A stretch of 64,000 nt of DNA from Pomphorhynchus laevis (lineage: Eukaryota > Acanthocephala > Palaeacanthocephala > Echinorhynchida > Pomphorhynchidae), in assembly GCA_012934845.2 (NCBI GenBank), contig WNNJ02001975.1, positions 51,052-115,051 of the forward strand, in the 5' to 3' direction. Shown here piece by piece: positions 19,990 to 33,240 of the stretch. Numbering within the stretch: position 1 is the first letter of the stretch; each line of letters opens with the position of its first letter. The notes beneath the pieces were generated by a model, which saw only the letters and a list, made by a program, of their open reading frames with translations, searched no databases and was not told the origin of the DNA. Position numbers and translations under genes: made by a program.

Positions 19990-20215
19990 ACTGAAATCCT
20001 TGGATTGAGAAGTAGGACATTACGCGGTCACTCGAAAGCGCTGTATAAGGGGAACCATTCTCAATTGCCGACCAATTATTGACTGACACATCGCGCGCTC
20101 AACTTGTGGAATGTGTTGCCTGAGGAAGTCGTCGCTGCTTATTCGATGCAGCATTTCAAGCAACTGTGCCTAGGATGAATGGAGAATCGACATTTGTACT
20201 TCCAAGGATATCTTG
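19990..20215 (+). pseudogene. LINE ORF2 C-terminal scrap
   Basis: The plus-strand frame reads RTLRGHSKALYKGNHSQLP, then RALNLWNVLPEEVVAAYSM and QHFKQLCL. The LWN-x-LP-x-VV and FK elements are the usual end of CR1/Jockey-group ORF2 proteins. There is no RT core nearby and an in-frame stop is present, so this is a short dead remnant. Confidence 0.6.
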
Positions 20216-20529
20216 AATCCTGTTAGTTCAATTTATCTCGATTCGGACAATTTACTGATTACCCTATATTAATTTGTAAACTTTATTTTTAATCAGACAA
20301 AGCAGCTTCTCAGCTAACGACTTGTATGTAATAATATCAGCAAACATCCGTTTTTCGTCGAGTCGTCTTCATCTTCTTCAGGCCCCCAATGACATTCATC
20401 CGTATCTACTCAAATTATTGTCAACATTTGGTTCCCTCAGTCACTAGCTTGTTTCAGGCATCCTTGGATACATGCAAATACCTTCTAAATGGAAGTAATG
20501 AACTGATGCACATTCTAGCTAGGCATGTA

Positions 20530-21400
20530 GTACGAACAATCACCCTTTCATTTTAGTTAATGATTTTAATTTACCGATCTTGGCGGTCGACGAAGAAGGC
20601 AACAATATTGTTCGTAACTTTTCACTGAGGATAATAAGCTATGAGAGTTCTTAAGAGGTAACCTATTACTCATTCAACAAGTATCCGCACCTACCATATT
20701 TGCTACGGATGGATGTTCACCGATGCTAGATCTTGTATTTTCTCAAAGAGATAGTCATGTATGTGATCTATCGCACAATCCTCCTTTAAGGTCCAGTCAT
20801 CACTGCGTTTTGCTCTTTAGGCTGAATCTTGCATCATATATTGGTGATACCGATGACGAGCCTGCACTGATGCAGAGGTCATTGCATCATGCTTATGTGA
20901 ATGCGTTACTACAGCTTGCGTCCTCGTTTAATTTTTTGCGGATATCTGACGATTTTGCTCCACGTAAATTAATTCGAAAATTTTTTCGTAGAAAACCTCC
21001 ATGGTGTGACAATAGTCTCCTGGAAGCTCTAGATAGACGCAACGATTTGTTTATAAAATGTCGACACAAAGGTAATTTGATCGCTCAATTTAAACGGCTC
21101 AGAGTATTGAAAGTATATAGTAGGAGGACCAAATTGTTAAATATTTAAGTAGTTCTCCCAAACGTTTTTTGTCATGTGTTCGTCAAGGTGTACGTTCTTA
21201 TTTTGAAATTATTAGGTTATCCTCGAACTAAAAGTTGCTTGATTATCCATCAGACATTGCTAATAAATTCGCTAATGCATTCGATCTATGTAATGCTAGT
21301 TCTAGCGTAGCTGATCTTTTTTGAAGCATCAGGTTCCCTGAGTGTTATAGTGCTCCTATTATAATCAACAAGAAGGACGTGGTCTGAGGATTATCACAAT
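20530..21400 (+). pseudogene. LINE endonuclease end and RT linker
   Basis: The frame at 20,723-21,148 reads MLDLVFSQRDSHVCDL, then NPPLRSSHHCVLLFRLNL, then FRRKPPWCDNSLLEALDRRN and KCRHKG. The LDLVF and SSHHC (usually SDH) motifs are the C-terminal end of an APE-type endonuclease. The basic segment after it is the linker before the RT. Upstream, about 20,545-20,580, a VNDFNLPIL reading resembles the GDFN motif in a different frame. The lineage is distinct from family A. No RT domain follows; 21,150-21,420 is decayed. Confidence 0.65.
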
Positions 21401-21419
21401 TGTAATCTTCTTCAGTTAC

Positions 21420-23160
21420 CGATTAGGCCCCAATGTAATGGAAATAAAATAAAATGCAGTAGAAATGCCAAGGTAAACGCTGTAGAGAAATAAGGTAAAA
21501 TGCAGTAGGTTGACGCTATATATCGTCAGCCTACTGCTGATAGTATATAGATGCCCCTTGTGGCATATTAAATATAAATAAACAAAAAATGGCTAGAAAT
21601 TAACTTGTGCGATTGCTGAAGACAAAATTGTGGCAGATATTTATTTTTCACATCAAAATTAAAATCAATTTAAATCGATATTTTTAAGTTAAGATTGAAT
21701 TTTTCTATTGAAGCACATTCAGCTTGAATCGACTCGTGCAAACCGTAAGATCAGAGAGCTAGTAAAACGTAAATAAATATGAAATAGCAATTTCCTTTAA
21801 TACCTCGTGAAGATACATATGTTCTGAAAGAACAAGGAAATTCCAGGACTTGTTGGTGATTTGTCTAAACGGACAATAATTAAGAAAGCGCACTGCTTGC
21901 ACTATTCGTACGAGGAATCAAATAAACACTAATAAGAATCCAAAGTGACGCAATTAAGGAACCAAAGCTTAGTAAAAATCCAGTGAACATCCAGAATCGT
22001 GCGACTTCAAATATTCCATTTGTAAATTTCATAAAATCTATTTTTACGCTTACGTATCGTATGTTGTGGGTTATCCATGTACATATCGTTATTTATACGT
22101 GAACTAGACACTATATTGATCCTAGAAAATATATTCCTGTTAAATTATAGAAAATGATAGTCAAGCATTTATAAACTAATAAATCCTTAAATTTCATGAA
22201 TAAGACCTGTGGTTTTTACTTCATGTTATTGAATTGAAAAACCATAGCAAGCAACTAAAAAAGTTAAATTTATTCTTAATATTTAATGAAATATTTAATT
22301 GTTATTCAGATAGCTAACTTATTTATATGACTTATCTAAATTACAATTAAATATTCTAGATTATGACAGATTTGTTAATTGCTAAAATAAATTCAATTTT
22401 CATTTGATGGGTATGGTTTTTGAAAATATAATAAATTATAATATAATATAGTCGAATGATCGCTAGATAGTAGAAACAAGACCGAAACGTGACAGAATAG
22501 TATTTGCCAATCGAAAGTCTTAAACCTAAGGATTCCATATTACTATCAATCGACAATGCTCTATCACTTTTAAGGACTTTAACATTTAATTTAAATACAA
22601 ATCGCGAATTATAAATTGCCATATGCAATTTTATCTAAACGAATTTTTTACAAGTTCGTACTTAACATATGATTTATTAAGTTATTATGAAAATTATAAT
22701 TGTATACAATTTATGATTTAATTAAACAATTATTTCATTAATAATTTAATTAATCAATTTTCCTTAATTATTCTCATTAATTTTATTAATCAATTTTATT
22801 GGGTCATGATCAATCCATGATCCTCAATCAGTAAGTGATTAATTAAGTAGATTGGCTGTATAATCACTAATTAGCGGCATCTGATGGAATATATTATAAT
22901 CCGTAACATACGTAATTACCTGATTATGAGTTTGTAATATATACTAAAATTACATATGAATTATTATATTATATATGAGTTATATAATTAATTAATTATT
23001 TATGAATTATTATATACGACTTAGATATAAGTATGAGTTAGTAATCCTAACGAATACTGTATGGCGTGCAAATTACAGATTGTGACAAACAGCATAAGTT
23101 CTTATGTTTTCATAAGTTCATTATGCTTTTTATTCTATTTTTATCATGTTTTGGACGTAA
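21420..23160. other. AT-rich stretch, no gene supported
   Basis: I see no recognisable coding sequence. A 14-bp inverted repeat with one mismatch lies at 21,502-21,537 (arms GCAGTAGGTTGACG and CGTCAGCCTACTGC). An unmatched minus-strand frame at 22,356-22,622 (MESLGLRLSIGKYYSV...) has no family I recognise and a very AT-rich C-terminal half. I do not call it a gene. Confidence 0.4.
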
Positions 23161-24299
23161 ATACAAATCGACATTATTTTAAATAGTTGATAATGATCCA
23201 TTATTGATAAATAATTATTGAAGCTGGGTCTAAGAAATAATGAAATTATTTTTGATATGATATTTCGTTAACTTCTGTTAACATCTTCAGAAAATTACTA
23301 ACTTTTAGAATTTCATTGAAATTAAATTTTTAAATTATTTATTATTTAATTATTAAATTTTAATTTAACATCACTTTTTTAATTATTCTTAATAAAATGA
23401 TAAATAAGGTGTATATCTAGATATGAACATTAAATTAACATTAACTAAAACTACTATTAATTTTTATCGTAAAGATGACATGAATTTACAAGAAACATAT
23501 TTTTGCATGAGCATTCATGCATACCATATAATATAAAATATAATACATTAAATAATGAAATTTTAAGAATTGCAACAATTTGTAACGATATTGGCTTTCT
23601 TCAAAATCATTTATACAATTTAATAGATACATCTTTTTAATTAAGAATAAAAAAATAAATTTAAATAAGCGAATAAATATAAATATATGGATAAAATTGA
23701 ATTAATAGAATCCTTAAATATTTTGATAAATCAAAATTATTTAAAAGTAGGGACATCTATATTTAGACAAGTAAAAGGTGTTCCAATGGGAGGTAATAGT
23801 AGGTCAATTATAGCTGACTTGTTTTTAATCTTTATAGAATATGAATTTGTTCATAACTGTGTAAAAACTAAATCTAAACTGTATAAATATATGAAATATG
23901 TTTCGATACATTGATGATATATGTGTATTAAATTCTAATAATTTTTATTCAATTAGTGGACACATTTATCCAGAAAGCCTCATTATTAATAAAACCAATA
24001 TTAATGATAAAGAAGGTGTATATCTAGATATGAACATTAAATTAACATTAACTAAAACTACTATTAATTTATATCGTAAAGATGACATATTTAAATTTAC
24101 AAGAAACATATTTTTGCATGAGCATTCATGCATACCATATAATATAAAATATAATACATTAAATAATGAAATTTTAAGAATTGCAACAATTTGTAAGGAT
24201 ATTGGCTTTCTTCAAAATCATTTAAATAATTTAATAGATGCATATTTTAAACTAGGTTACTATAAAAATAACATCAAGCAGAAAGTAGTGAAATCAACA

Positions 24300-24312
<13 letters not shown>
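23160..24312 (+). mobile_element. Penelope-like family D, copy 1, with duplicated C-terminal block
   Basis: The fragment encodes part of an RT with KGVPMGGNSRSIIADLFL (about 23,775-23,830) and the catalytic RYIDDICVLNS (23,900). It continues with YPESLIINKTN, GVYLDMNIKL, LYRKDDIFKFTRN and HSCIPYNIKYN. The last part (about 24,014-24,247) is preceded by another copy of itself at 23,407-23,637, so the C-terminal block is present twice in direct orientation. A single CTGAAGAT stem-loop (23,263-23,290) lies on the opposite strand upstream. The copy is broken and partial. The motif order fits RTs related to Penelope-like elements; assignment to a named clade is not possible by eye. Confidence 0.65.
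23263..23290 (-). ncRNA. Hammerhead-like stem-loop motif (candidate)
   Basis: The minus strand has CTGAAGA, T, arms GTTAAC and GTTAAC around AGAA, then GAAATATC. Relative to 19,577 the second pair changes from C-G to T-A on both sides of the stem, which keeps pairing. Confidence 0.4.
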
Positions 24313-25140
<828 letters not shown>

Positions 25141-25166
25141 AATAGTTATTTGAAAAGATTATCGTA

Positions 25167-25194
25167 TTTCGGTGACTAGTGTCGCCATCATCAG
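25167..25194 (-). ncRNA. Hammerhead-like stem-loop motif (candidate)
   Basis: The minus strand has CTGATGA (the exact classic core), T, arms GGCGAC and GTCACC around ACTA with one mismatch, then GAAATACG. It lies in an AT-rich region with words also found near 4,180. Confidence 0.4.
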
Positions 25195-25589
25195 GCACGA
25201 ACAGGACGCAAAATTGTTACATTTTGTTCATATGCCGATAATATTAACAGTATTTTAATTTTCTTAGTTCCAGAAGAATATTTAGCACGTGATTCAATGC
25301 TTGTAAATTCCATAATGGTACAACTATGCAATGTATAGTTAGTTGTATATTGAATCTGGTTTTATATAAATACAACATTATTATTTTGGTTTCTATACTA
25401 AATTCTAAATCATTCATTGAATTAAAAAAATGTCTTGATTATAAATACTTACAAACAATTGTCTTGATTATAAATACCTACAATAGCAGACAGAATCAGA
25501 ACTAAACTGCTTACAATCGATCGTCAAGCAGTCAGATCGAAGTTCGAACAGTAAATCAAACCATTTCCGTATGTCCTTTAATAATACAC

Positions 25590-27190
25590 AGTGACACCCG
25601 CTTCAAATGGACATGTGTGCGATTTGCCATCGTGATATTGACTGCACTAGCAGCGGCCTCCTAAGGAAACACGGACCAGTGTCGGATGTTCGGGCTCCGG
25701 CTGCCAACATATTGCCCTGACTTCCACTAACAACCACAATATCGGTATTAATGCCAGCGCAATAAACACGCGTGACATACCAGATGAGATCAGTCTAGAC
25801 CTATCTCTTAGCAAGGGTCGTTAGTATTATACATCGCATCCACCGGGGAATTAGACTAGCAGTGGCGACAAAGTACTATAAAGTCATCAACGATGTGGTG
25901 TGCAACCCCGACTACGAACATGCCTGCTGGCGCATGATCTGCTTCCCTAAAGGCGCTATACGGGCATCGCACATAATACCCTATGATAAAACACCTTCTC
26001 TTACCTCTACTCTAAGAAATACATGCGCGGGCTACTAACTGCCAACATCCGTGGTTTGGGTTGAACAATATACCCGCTACCCTACACGCTGAACGGAAGG
26101 AACAGGTTCGACGCAAGGTTTCGGAAAAGATAGAGGACGGCGGCATCCATAGCGCGGTTAGGACGCTCTGTAACGATCCAACTCTTACCTTACGATCGCG
26201 CTACGGTCCAGATCTTACGTATACAGAATCCTCCACGCTACGCTCATCCACAACGAGGATATAACTCGCAATCTCCAATTTAACAGTCCAATAGCGACGA
26301 ATCTAATGCTTCGGTCAGCGCTTAAGTCTTTTTCACTCGCGTCGAGAGGAGGCCCAGACGGTTTAAGCCCGTTACACCTGAAAGATTTATTTAGGTTTGC
26401 TGCGGGAGATGCTATCAATAGACTGGTAAAATGGCTATTCAATGCAAATACTTTGTTTCTCTCTGGTAATGTTCCTGATAATGTCGCACCTGTCATATGT
26501 GAAGAAAACCTGCTCGCCTTAAAACAGATAGAGAAGTCCGCCCCATCAGGCTATCGTTGCAAAGTTCGCGTGCCGATTCGTTACGTGAGTCCTTGTCGAC
26601 CAACTTATTCTGGCACAGCTCAGTGTAAGAGTTTGTTGGGGATATATAAGTAGCTATCTACGCAATACGAGCATTTCTACGAGACTACATAAACCGCAGG
26701 TGTCTGTTAATTAAGCTGGATATTAAAAATGCTTTTAACAGCATCCGATGCGATGTAGTGCTCGATATAGTCTCTCAGGAAATTCCAGAAATCTTGCCTT
26801 TTATGCGTATCCGCTATGAGATATCTAGCGTCCTTCTGTATGGAGATAAAATTATTTTCTCGAATGAGGGGTACAGCAGGGAGATACTATAGGACTGATT
26901 TTATGCTGTCTGACGGTGAGCAACGTTGCGCACAAAATGGAATCAAAACTAAATATTTGGTACCTCGACGATGTAGTATTAAGAGGAACTGTTTAAACAC
27001 TAATGTCCGATATCGCCACCATTCAGCAAATGGGAGCAGATGTAGGTCTTACTCTTAATCAGCTTAAAAGCGAGGTCATCACTGATAACCCCAAGGCAAG
27101 GTCAATCACATGCATCCTCTTTAAATGCAAGATAGTTCATCATTTTGACACACATTTGCTGGAAGCACCACTTGCAACGACTTAAACGTA
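25590..27190 (+). pseudogene. LINE family G, N-terminal zinc finger and RT (decayed)
   Basis: A plus-strand reading starts with a finger, CAICHRDIDCTSSGLLRKHGP (C-x2-C with a following H), and continues with VHRGIRLAVATKYYKVINDV. Next come VRRKVSEKIEDGGIHSAVRTL (26,061-26,264) and the RT entry segment SRGGPDGLSPLHLKDLF (26,306-26,653). Decayed RT core readings follow: LDIKNAFNSIRCDVV, EGVQQGD and WYLDDVVL (about 26,720-26,985), then QQMGADVGLTLNQLKSEVI. The SIRCD and YLDD aspartates are kept. Many frame breaks separate the pieces. The matching C-terminal end of this family lies on the other strand at 37,090-38,330. Confidence 0.65.
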
Positions 27191-28370
27191 TGCATACCCC
27201 TCGAAGCCTCAAACGACGAACCCAATCTTGCTAAAAGCATACTTAGATTAATTAATAGTCATGACGCACTGTTTCTAATATGACACTGCTTGACTCTAAT
27301 GTGATCAACGGAAACTACGACGGAAACCACGATGAAAACAGCGATCATTCCAGGGTTGCAAGCGATGCGGCCTCTTAGACAAAACCCGGCAGGAGCGCAG
27401 CTGCACAACAATCAACATGTGAACTCAGATGGTAACGAAAACACCGAGTTTTCCGAACTCGTAACGATGGGCATGAAGAAGAAGGACGTGTTATAAAATG
27501 ATTTTTTCTGTTACTTATTTTGTCCATTACAAAGACCAATACTATTCCTTAAATGTTTCTTTTAAAATAGTGCTTTCCATCACAATTAAAGACACAGAAG
27601 AAGACTGGATGTACTATTCGTTCGAACATAAAAGTCGATAACAGTTTTTACTCTCTGCTGTTCGATTTTGAAACTCACTGCTGTAACGTTAATTCGTAAA
27701 TTTTAAAACTTAATACTGTGACGTTAACTCTTCAAGAAATTTTTGCTTTACAAGCTAATATAGCTGTTTGTCCGTAAATAAAGAAATTATTGCATTCATC
27801 TAAAATCGTTTCGTTGAAATAGTTCATCAAAAGGCTTTAAATGCTTGGCAATATTAACAAAGCAATATTTCTTGTAACTTTGACACAATTCAAAAGTTTA
27901 TACCTTTAGTTTGTACTAAGACCTTTGTACTATAGTTTGTACTAAGACCTTTGTACTATAGTTTGTACTATACCTTTAGTTTGTACTAAAGGTATTGTTG
28001 TTTTAAAGGGTTAATCTTTTAAATTTAATAAAACTTCGAAGTATCATTGAAAACAAGACTAAGTGGGATTTAAAAGAGGTTTACGTAGAAATATCAAAAA
28101 TTGATTACAACTTACCAGCAATCCACTGAAAGCGGAAATCAGTTCATTTCGAAAATCACTCATTGATGTTATTATTTCGTCCCTCGAAAGGAGAGGACTT
28201 CGAAAATTAATTCTGTTCTGCATTATTCTTAAACAATATTTCTGAAATTGTACAATTGTAATACAGTATTAATATTAATTCGAGATTATTTCAATATTAA
28301 TTCAAACGATTTATACAAACAATTTTAAACAATCAAATTGTTTAAAATTTAACTTGTTCACAAGTTAGAA
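27190..28370. other. Stretch without genes; 26-bp tandem repeat
   Basis: No coding sequence is supported. At 27,908-27,988 the unit AGTTTGTACTAAGACCTTTG plus TACTAT recurs about three times in degenerate form. Confidence 0.55.
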
Positions 28371-28376
28371 CACTCA

Positions 28377-29850
28377 TAACAATGCGCTGGAACAGTACGG
28401 CATCAGAGGAACCCCCTAAATTGGATTAACTCCTTCCTTCAAAATCGGAAAATTACTGTATTGGCCAATAAACACATGTCAAAGACAAGAATTCCTGGAC
28501 GCAGTGTTCCTCAGGGATCGGTACTCAGTCCATTGCTCTTCATTATTTACATCAACGAACTTACTACAGATATTTCGAGTCCATACCACTATATTGTCGG
28601 CATACCACTATATTGGATTTGTGTCGCCTCCTTGTACTTCGGTTGTGTCCCGATGAATTGGAAATTTTCGTTGATAAGGCCCATTTTGAAGAAAGGTGAT
28701 CCATTTTCAGTTGAAAATTATCGCCCGATAAGTCTAACGTGTGTATTCTGTCGAGTTTTGGAAAGGATAATATACCGCATTCTAAGCGATTATCTAGAAT
28801 CCAACAAATTATTGTGTAACAATCAACATGGATTTCGAAGGGATCGCTCAACAATCACTAATCTCTTGATTGCCCAGAATAGCTGGGGTTCATTAGTTGA
28901 TAAGGGCTTTGATGTTGATATAGTATTTTTTGATTTTTCAAAAGCGTTTGATATGGTTCCACATGACATCTTGATTCAGAAAATGCGTGCTCTAAACATT
29001 GATCCACTTATTATTCGCTGGATAAAAGAATTTTTATCTAACAGATTCTATCAGGTTGTTGTAAATGGTTCTCTTTCTGATCCTTATCCGATCAATGTTG
29101 GAGTTCCGCAGGGTTCGGTCCTCGGCCCATTATTATTCTGTATTTTCATTAATGACCTTTCTTCCATTTTGAACTCATACTCGCTTATATGCAGATGACC
29201 TAAAAATTTGGTAGGCTATCCGGTCAGATTCGGACACGGTGCTAGTTCAATCGGATATCGACAGCATTTCCAACTGGGCTTATATGAATGGTCTGTCACT
29301 TAATATATCGAAGTGTGCTTGTATGCGCTTACAATTACAGTCATAGTGTGTATCCAACTTATCATCTTGAGGATAAGAACATTAAAGTAGTAACTCGTCT
29401 TAACGACCTTGGAATAGTAGTTGCGAATGATTTTTCGACTAGTTGGAATACTGAGTTGGCTTGCTCAAAAGCAAATCGAATAGTTGGAATGATTCGTAGA
29501 ACTTTTAGTGTGTTGAGTTCAGTTTCATTTAAAGCACTCTCCAACGCATTTGTGATCAGTCATCTTACCTTATAATGACATGCTAAAAAACTTGGTATGG
29601 TTTCTATAAGCGACGTTCGGTTTCGGCGAGATATGTGTTCAACATAGGAAGCTTTACACAAGGGAAATCACGTCTTAAGAGAATTGATGACTGTTCGGAA
29701 AAGTCGGGCTTTGTGTGGACACAATTTTAATTTAGCCCGTCACCGAGTTATACGCTCTAAAACTGTACAATTTGGACACCGAATCGTAGTTAAGTGGAAC
29801 CGATTAAGTGAAGAAATTGTCAACTCAAGATCGGTTTAGCATTCAAACAT
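28377..29850 (+). mobile_element. LINE RT chimera: family B scrap joined to family F
   Basis: The part at 28,387-28,590 is a near copy of 30,341-30,540 (RIPGRSVPQGSVLSPLLF, family B motif B). At about 28,590 it switches to a different LINE, F, whose RT reads ENYRPISLTCVFCRVLERI, QHGFRRDRSTITNLL, motif A DFSKAFDMVPHDILI and motif B GVPQGSVLGPLLFCIFINDL, followed by decayed motif C and thumb. The open frame 28,461-29,198 runs through the join, so it contains two motif B segments. It is broken after 29,198. Confidence 0.75.
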
Positions 29851-29944
29851 GAACTTTTTTGACTTTTGTTTGTGAGTCTTTCTTTTTTTTGCTTTACTTT
29901 TTCTTTTTTTACTGTGCTACTATGAGCTTTGCTCGTCTGTTTGT

Positions 29945-30062
29945 CGAAATAATACGGGGGTGTCGGGAAGTGAATACATGGGATTATAAGTGCATGTGAT
30001 GACAGGATCAGTGGGTTGACAAAGGATATCAGAAACGACTGGGTGGTTTGAGTGGACACGTT
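29945..30062 (-). pseudogene. Family A ORF1 scrap
   Basis: The plus-strand text GGGTGTCGGGAAGTGAATA matches the A1 ORF1 region at about 13,286-13,304 (GGGTGTCGGGGAGTGAATA). The minus-strand reading STQTTQSFLISFVNP resembles the Ser/Thr-rich ORF1 middle. The piece is only about 110 bp long and abuts a family B RT. Confidence 0.45.
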
Positions 30063-31430
30063 GGAGGTTGATACATTTTTGTGGGAGAGGTCTAACCTGC
30101 GTTGCTTATAAAGTGCTAGAGAAACTGCTTTTTAAACGAATCATCGGGCACCTAGAAGAGAACCAAGTACTCTGCGACAACCAGTGTGGTTTCCGCCCAG
30201 GAAGATCTACTGTCACAAACCTCGTACTTGCGAGAAGTGATTGGACCAGATATGTCGAGGCTGGAGCTAGTGTTGATGTTTCGTTTTTTGACCTCAGCAA
30301 AGCATTTGATTGGATATACTATGATGTCCTCCTTATTACACTGGAACAGTACGGCATAAGAGAAACCTCCTAAATTGGATTAACTCCTTCCTTAGAAATC
30401 GGAAAAATACTGTATTGGCCAATAAACATGTGTCAAAGACAAGAATTCCTGGACGCGGTGTTCCTCAGGGATCGGTACTCAGTCCATTGCTCTTCATTAT
30501 TTACATCAACGAGCTTACTACAGCTATTTCGAGTCAATGTAGTTTATATGCCGACTGCTTAAAAATTTGGAGACTAATAATCGATAACCGAGATCCAATG
30601 ATACTCCAGAGAGACATTGATAATATTAAGGTCTGGTGTAATCAACGGGGACTGGTTTTAACCCCGATAAGTCAAAACATATGCGCATCGGACATCTACA
30701 CATCAATTCATCATATACCATTGACAGAAGAGAAATTGAAACAGTTCCCCAATTTCAAGACCTTGGAATGATCGGAAATAGAAGCTTACACCAGTCACAC
30801 AGTTGCTAAATGCCGTCGAATTTTAGGAGTTATTTGAAGGACCATTGGCCAGCTTGACGCATCCAGTTTAAAGTTAATTTACAATTTTTATGTCTTATAT
30901 TTAATAAGAAACACTTCACCTGCCTGCCATCATCAAACTACGACAGAGATGAACCTGTACGAATCCATATTACGCAAAGCCACGCATCTTGTACGCACCC
31001 AACGCAAGCTCTCATTCATTTTTCGACTCCACGCACTTGGTGTGACTACAGTGAAGAAATCTTTAAAGTCCTCTGATTTAATGTTTGTGTGGACAGCGCT
31101 TAATGTTCAAAAAGGGCAGAGGGAACATATTTGTCGTAAACTGTTCGAACTTCGAAATTCAAACAGATTGAGGGACATCACTTCACGTTAAAGACCCATA
31201 TTCGTCCACGAAGAAGATTTAACACAATTGTCAATCGAACGTGGACAAGCTGGAATAAGCTGTCAAGCCAAGTGGTTTCGGCATCCAGTATTTTGTCCTT
31301 CGAGAAAAGTCTGAAGAATGTACTAACTTAGAACAATCGGATTTTCATTGATATTTGTTATTTACCCTGTACCAGCCTGTACGAGCTCTACGCTCTTTTG
31401 CTGCTGTTGTATTTAATAATAAATGTAAAA
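30063..31430 (+). mobile_element. LINE family B, 5'-truncated copy with 3' hairpin
   Basis: The RT reads TCVAYKVLEKLLFKRIIGHL, then QCGFRPGRSTVTNLVLA, motif A FFDLSKAFDWIYYDVLL, motif B RGVPQGSVLSPLLFIIYIN and motif C LYADCLKIW. The second catalytic Asp of YADD is Cys, so the enzyme is dead. A thumb follows (30,949-31,191, YESILRKATHLVRTQRKLSF) and the tail is ACGAGCTCTACGCTCTTTTG at 31,381-31,400, then CTGCTGTTGTATTTAATAAT. Frame breaks lie near 30,370 and after 30,770. Confidence 0.75.
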
Positions 31431-32200
31431 CTATTAATTAATATTATTAACGACTAATTAATAAAATTTGCTGTTTCTAATATTTTAAATTCATTTCAGT
31501 TTAGCGTTTTAGGACCAACATGGAAAGATACTGATTGTCATTATCTAATGCTAATCAAAGTTAAAACCTTACGAAATTAGTTTAATGCATAATAATGTTT
31601 GCGAAATAACGCGTAAAGTAACAAATTAGGCTAGAAACATTAACTTATATTTATTAACTTTTTATTTTAAATGAAATTTCATTTAATGGGAAATATTTGC
31701 AAATAAATCATTTTTGTTGTGTTACAACAATTATTAATTATTCATTCGGAAAATTATTAATAATTTATTAATAATTACTCTTTCTGGAAAAATATTAAAA
31801 TTTTAGTATTTTAATATTAGTATTTTCTAATGCTCTCAGATGCAGTATTGCAACCAAGGTATATGTGCATTTCCAATGATATGAAATAATCATATCCGTT
31901 TGTTATTAAAATATGTTAATCTAATTTTAATCTAATGTTATTTATGATTTAAATTCGCAAATCCACACGCAGAAATTTACTTTGAACTGTAACAGACATT
32001 GACCAATTCAACTTAATAATGGGATCAATGTCACTAAATTTTGAAAATTTAGTTTGTGGTGGCTTTCTCGGATTATCAAAGAATGTGAAAAAATCACTAT
32101 TGTCGTCAATTTTAATAGTTTCGGAGTGATATAATGGATTACGGCAGCTTTATCCATTCACGTTTTCATTAGAATAGGGACTTCTTGCCTTACAATATTT
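31430..32200. other. AT-rich stretch, no gene supported
   Basis: I see no recognisable coding sequence or repeat beyond AT-rich low-complexity runs such as TTATTAATAATTTATTAATAA near 31,740-31,770. Confidence 0.5.
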
Positions 32201-32900
32201 TTGGTCTGCTCATGAAGCTTTAATTGAATCCATGTCAAGAGGAAAGGCAATAGATACTGTTATGTTCGATTTTAGTTGTGTTTAACAGTGCTCTTCATAG
32301 TCGTATCATTCAAATTGTAAATTGTCATTAATAGCTTAGGTGTAAGATGGATTAGTGATTTTCTATCTAATAGATCTTTCCAAGTATGAATTGGTGGTGT
32401 ATTCTGATCACCAAGTTTAATTAAGTCAGGAGTTCCTCAGGATACTGTACTAGGATCTTTATTGTAACGTCCTATCTGAAGAAGACTTTATCCGCAAACG
32501 AACGCATTTGATCTTTTAATACGCATGTAATCGATACTGAAAACTATAATGGACACTATTAGATGTTGCAGTTCCACAAGAAAGATAATTTAACTGATTA
32601 AAACCCTTTTTGTCGTTATATCCACTTTGTTTTGGTTGACTATACGACGCGCTAGTTCGTCCTAACATCGAATTTACCATTCAAGTGTCATTCCCTTCCA
32701 CGATAGGCGAAATTAGAGACCTAGAGAAAATCCTACGATGTTGCAGCAAACTCATTCGAGGAGGTGAAATGATGAGTTATAATTAGCGATTAATTTCGAT
32801 GGGTATGATATCAGTGCTCGAGATGTGACATATAATAAAGTGGATGGATATCCAAGCGACTGTGTTAAAATGAATGCCCGGCAAAGTCATAAGTCACAAG
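32200..32900 (+). pseudogene. LINE family E RT remnant, plus strand
   Basis: Decayed readings give ISDFLSNRSFQV (about 32,350), SGVPQDTVLGSLL (about 32,430, motif B) and a thumb ALVRPNIEFTIQVSFPSTI...DLEKILRCCSKLI (about 32,650-32,760). The related segment on the minus strand at 33,241-33,633 has LRRDSKLCSS at the same place. Several stops interrupt it. Confidence 0.55.
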
Positions 32901-33240
32901 GCAAATTTGGATGTCTACAATGATATCGCGATTTTCACATAGAGCGTTAAAGTTGTGGGGGCAAAACTTATTTTTCGTTAAAAGTGGTGTATCCACGATA
33001 AGTGTTTTTATTAAACAATTTTATTACAGCACAAAAAACACATTATTACAAGCAAGCATTGGCTATAAAGCCGTTTCGCTCGATCACAAAAAAAACATCA
33101 TTATATACACCAAAATCAACATAAAAATATCAATAAAAGGGGTAATCTTTATTATTCCCGCCGTTAATCTTCCAATTTATGATAGCGGTCTTGAGTGTCT
33201 TAACGTTTGTGGCCATCACGATTTCTTACGGTAGTCAATT

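Noticed and set aside
22356-22628. 90-codon minus-strand frame as a membrane protein
   Set aside because: The hydrophobic half is AT-rich low complexity, the frame's first codon is TTG, and there is no family match.
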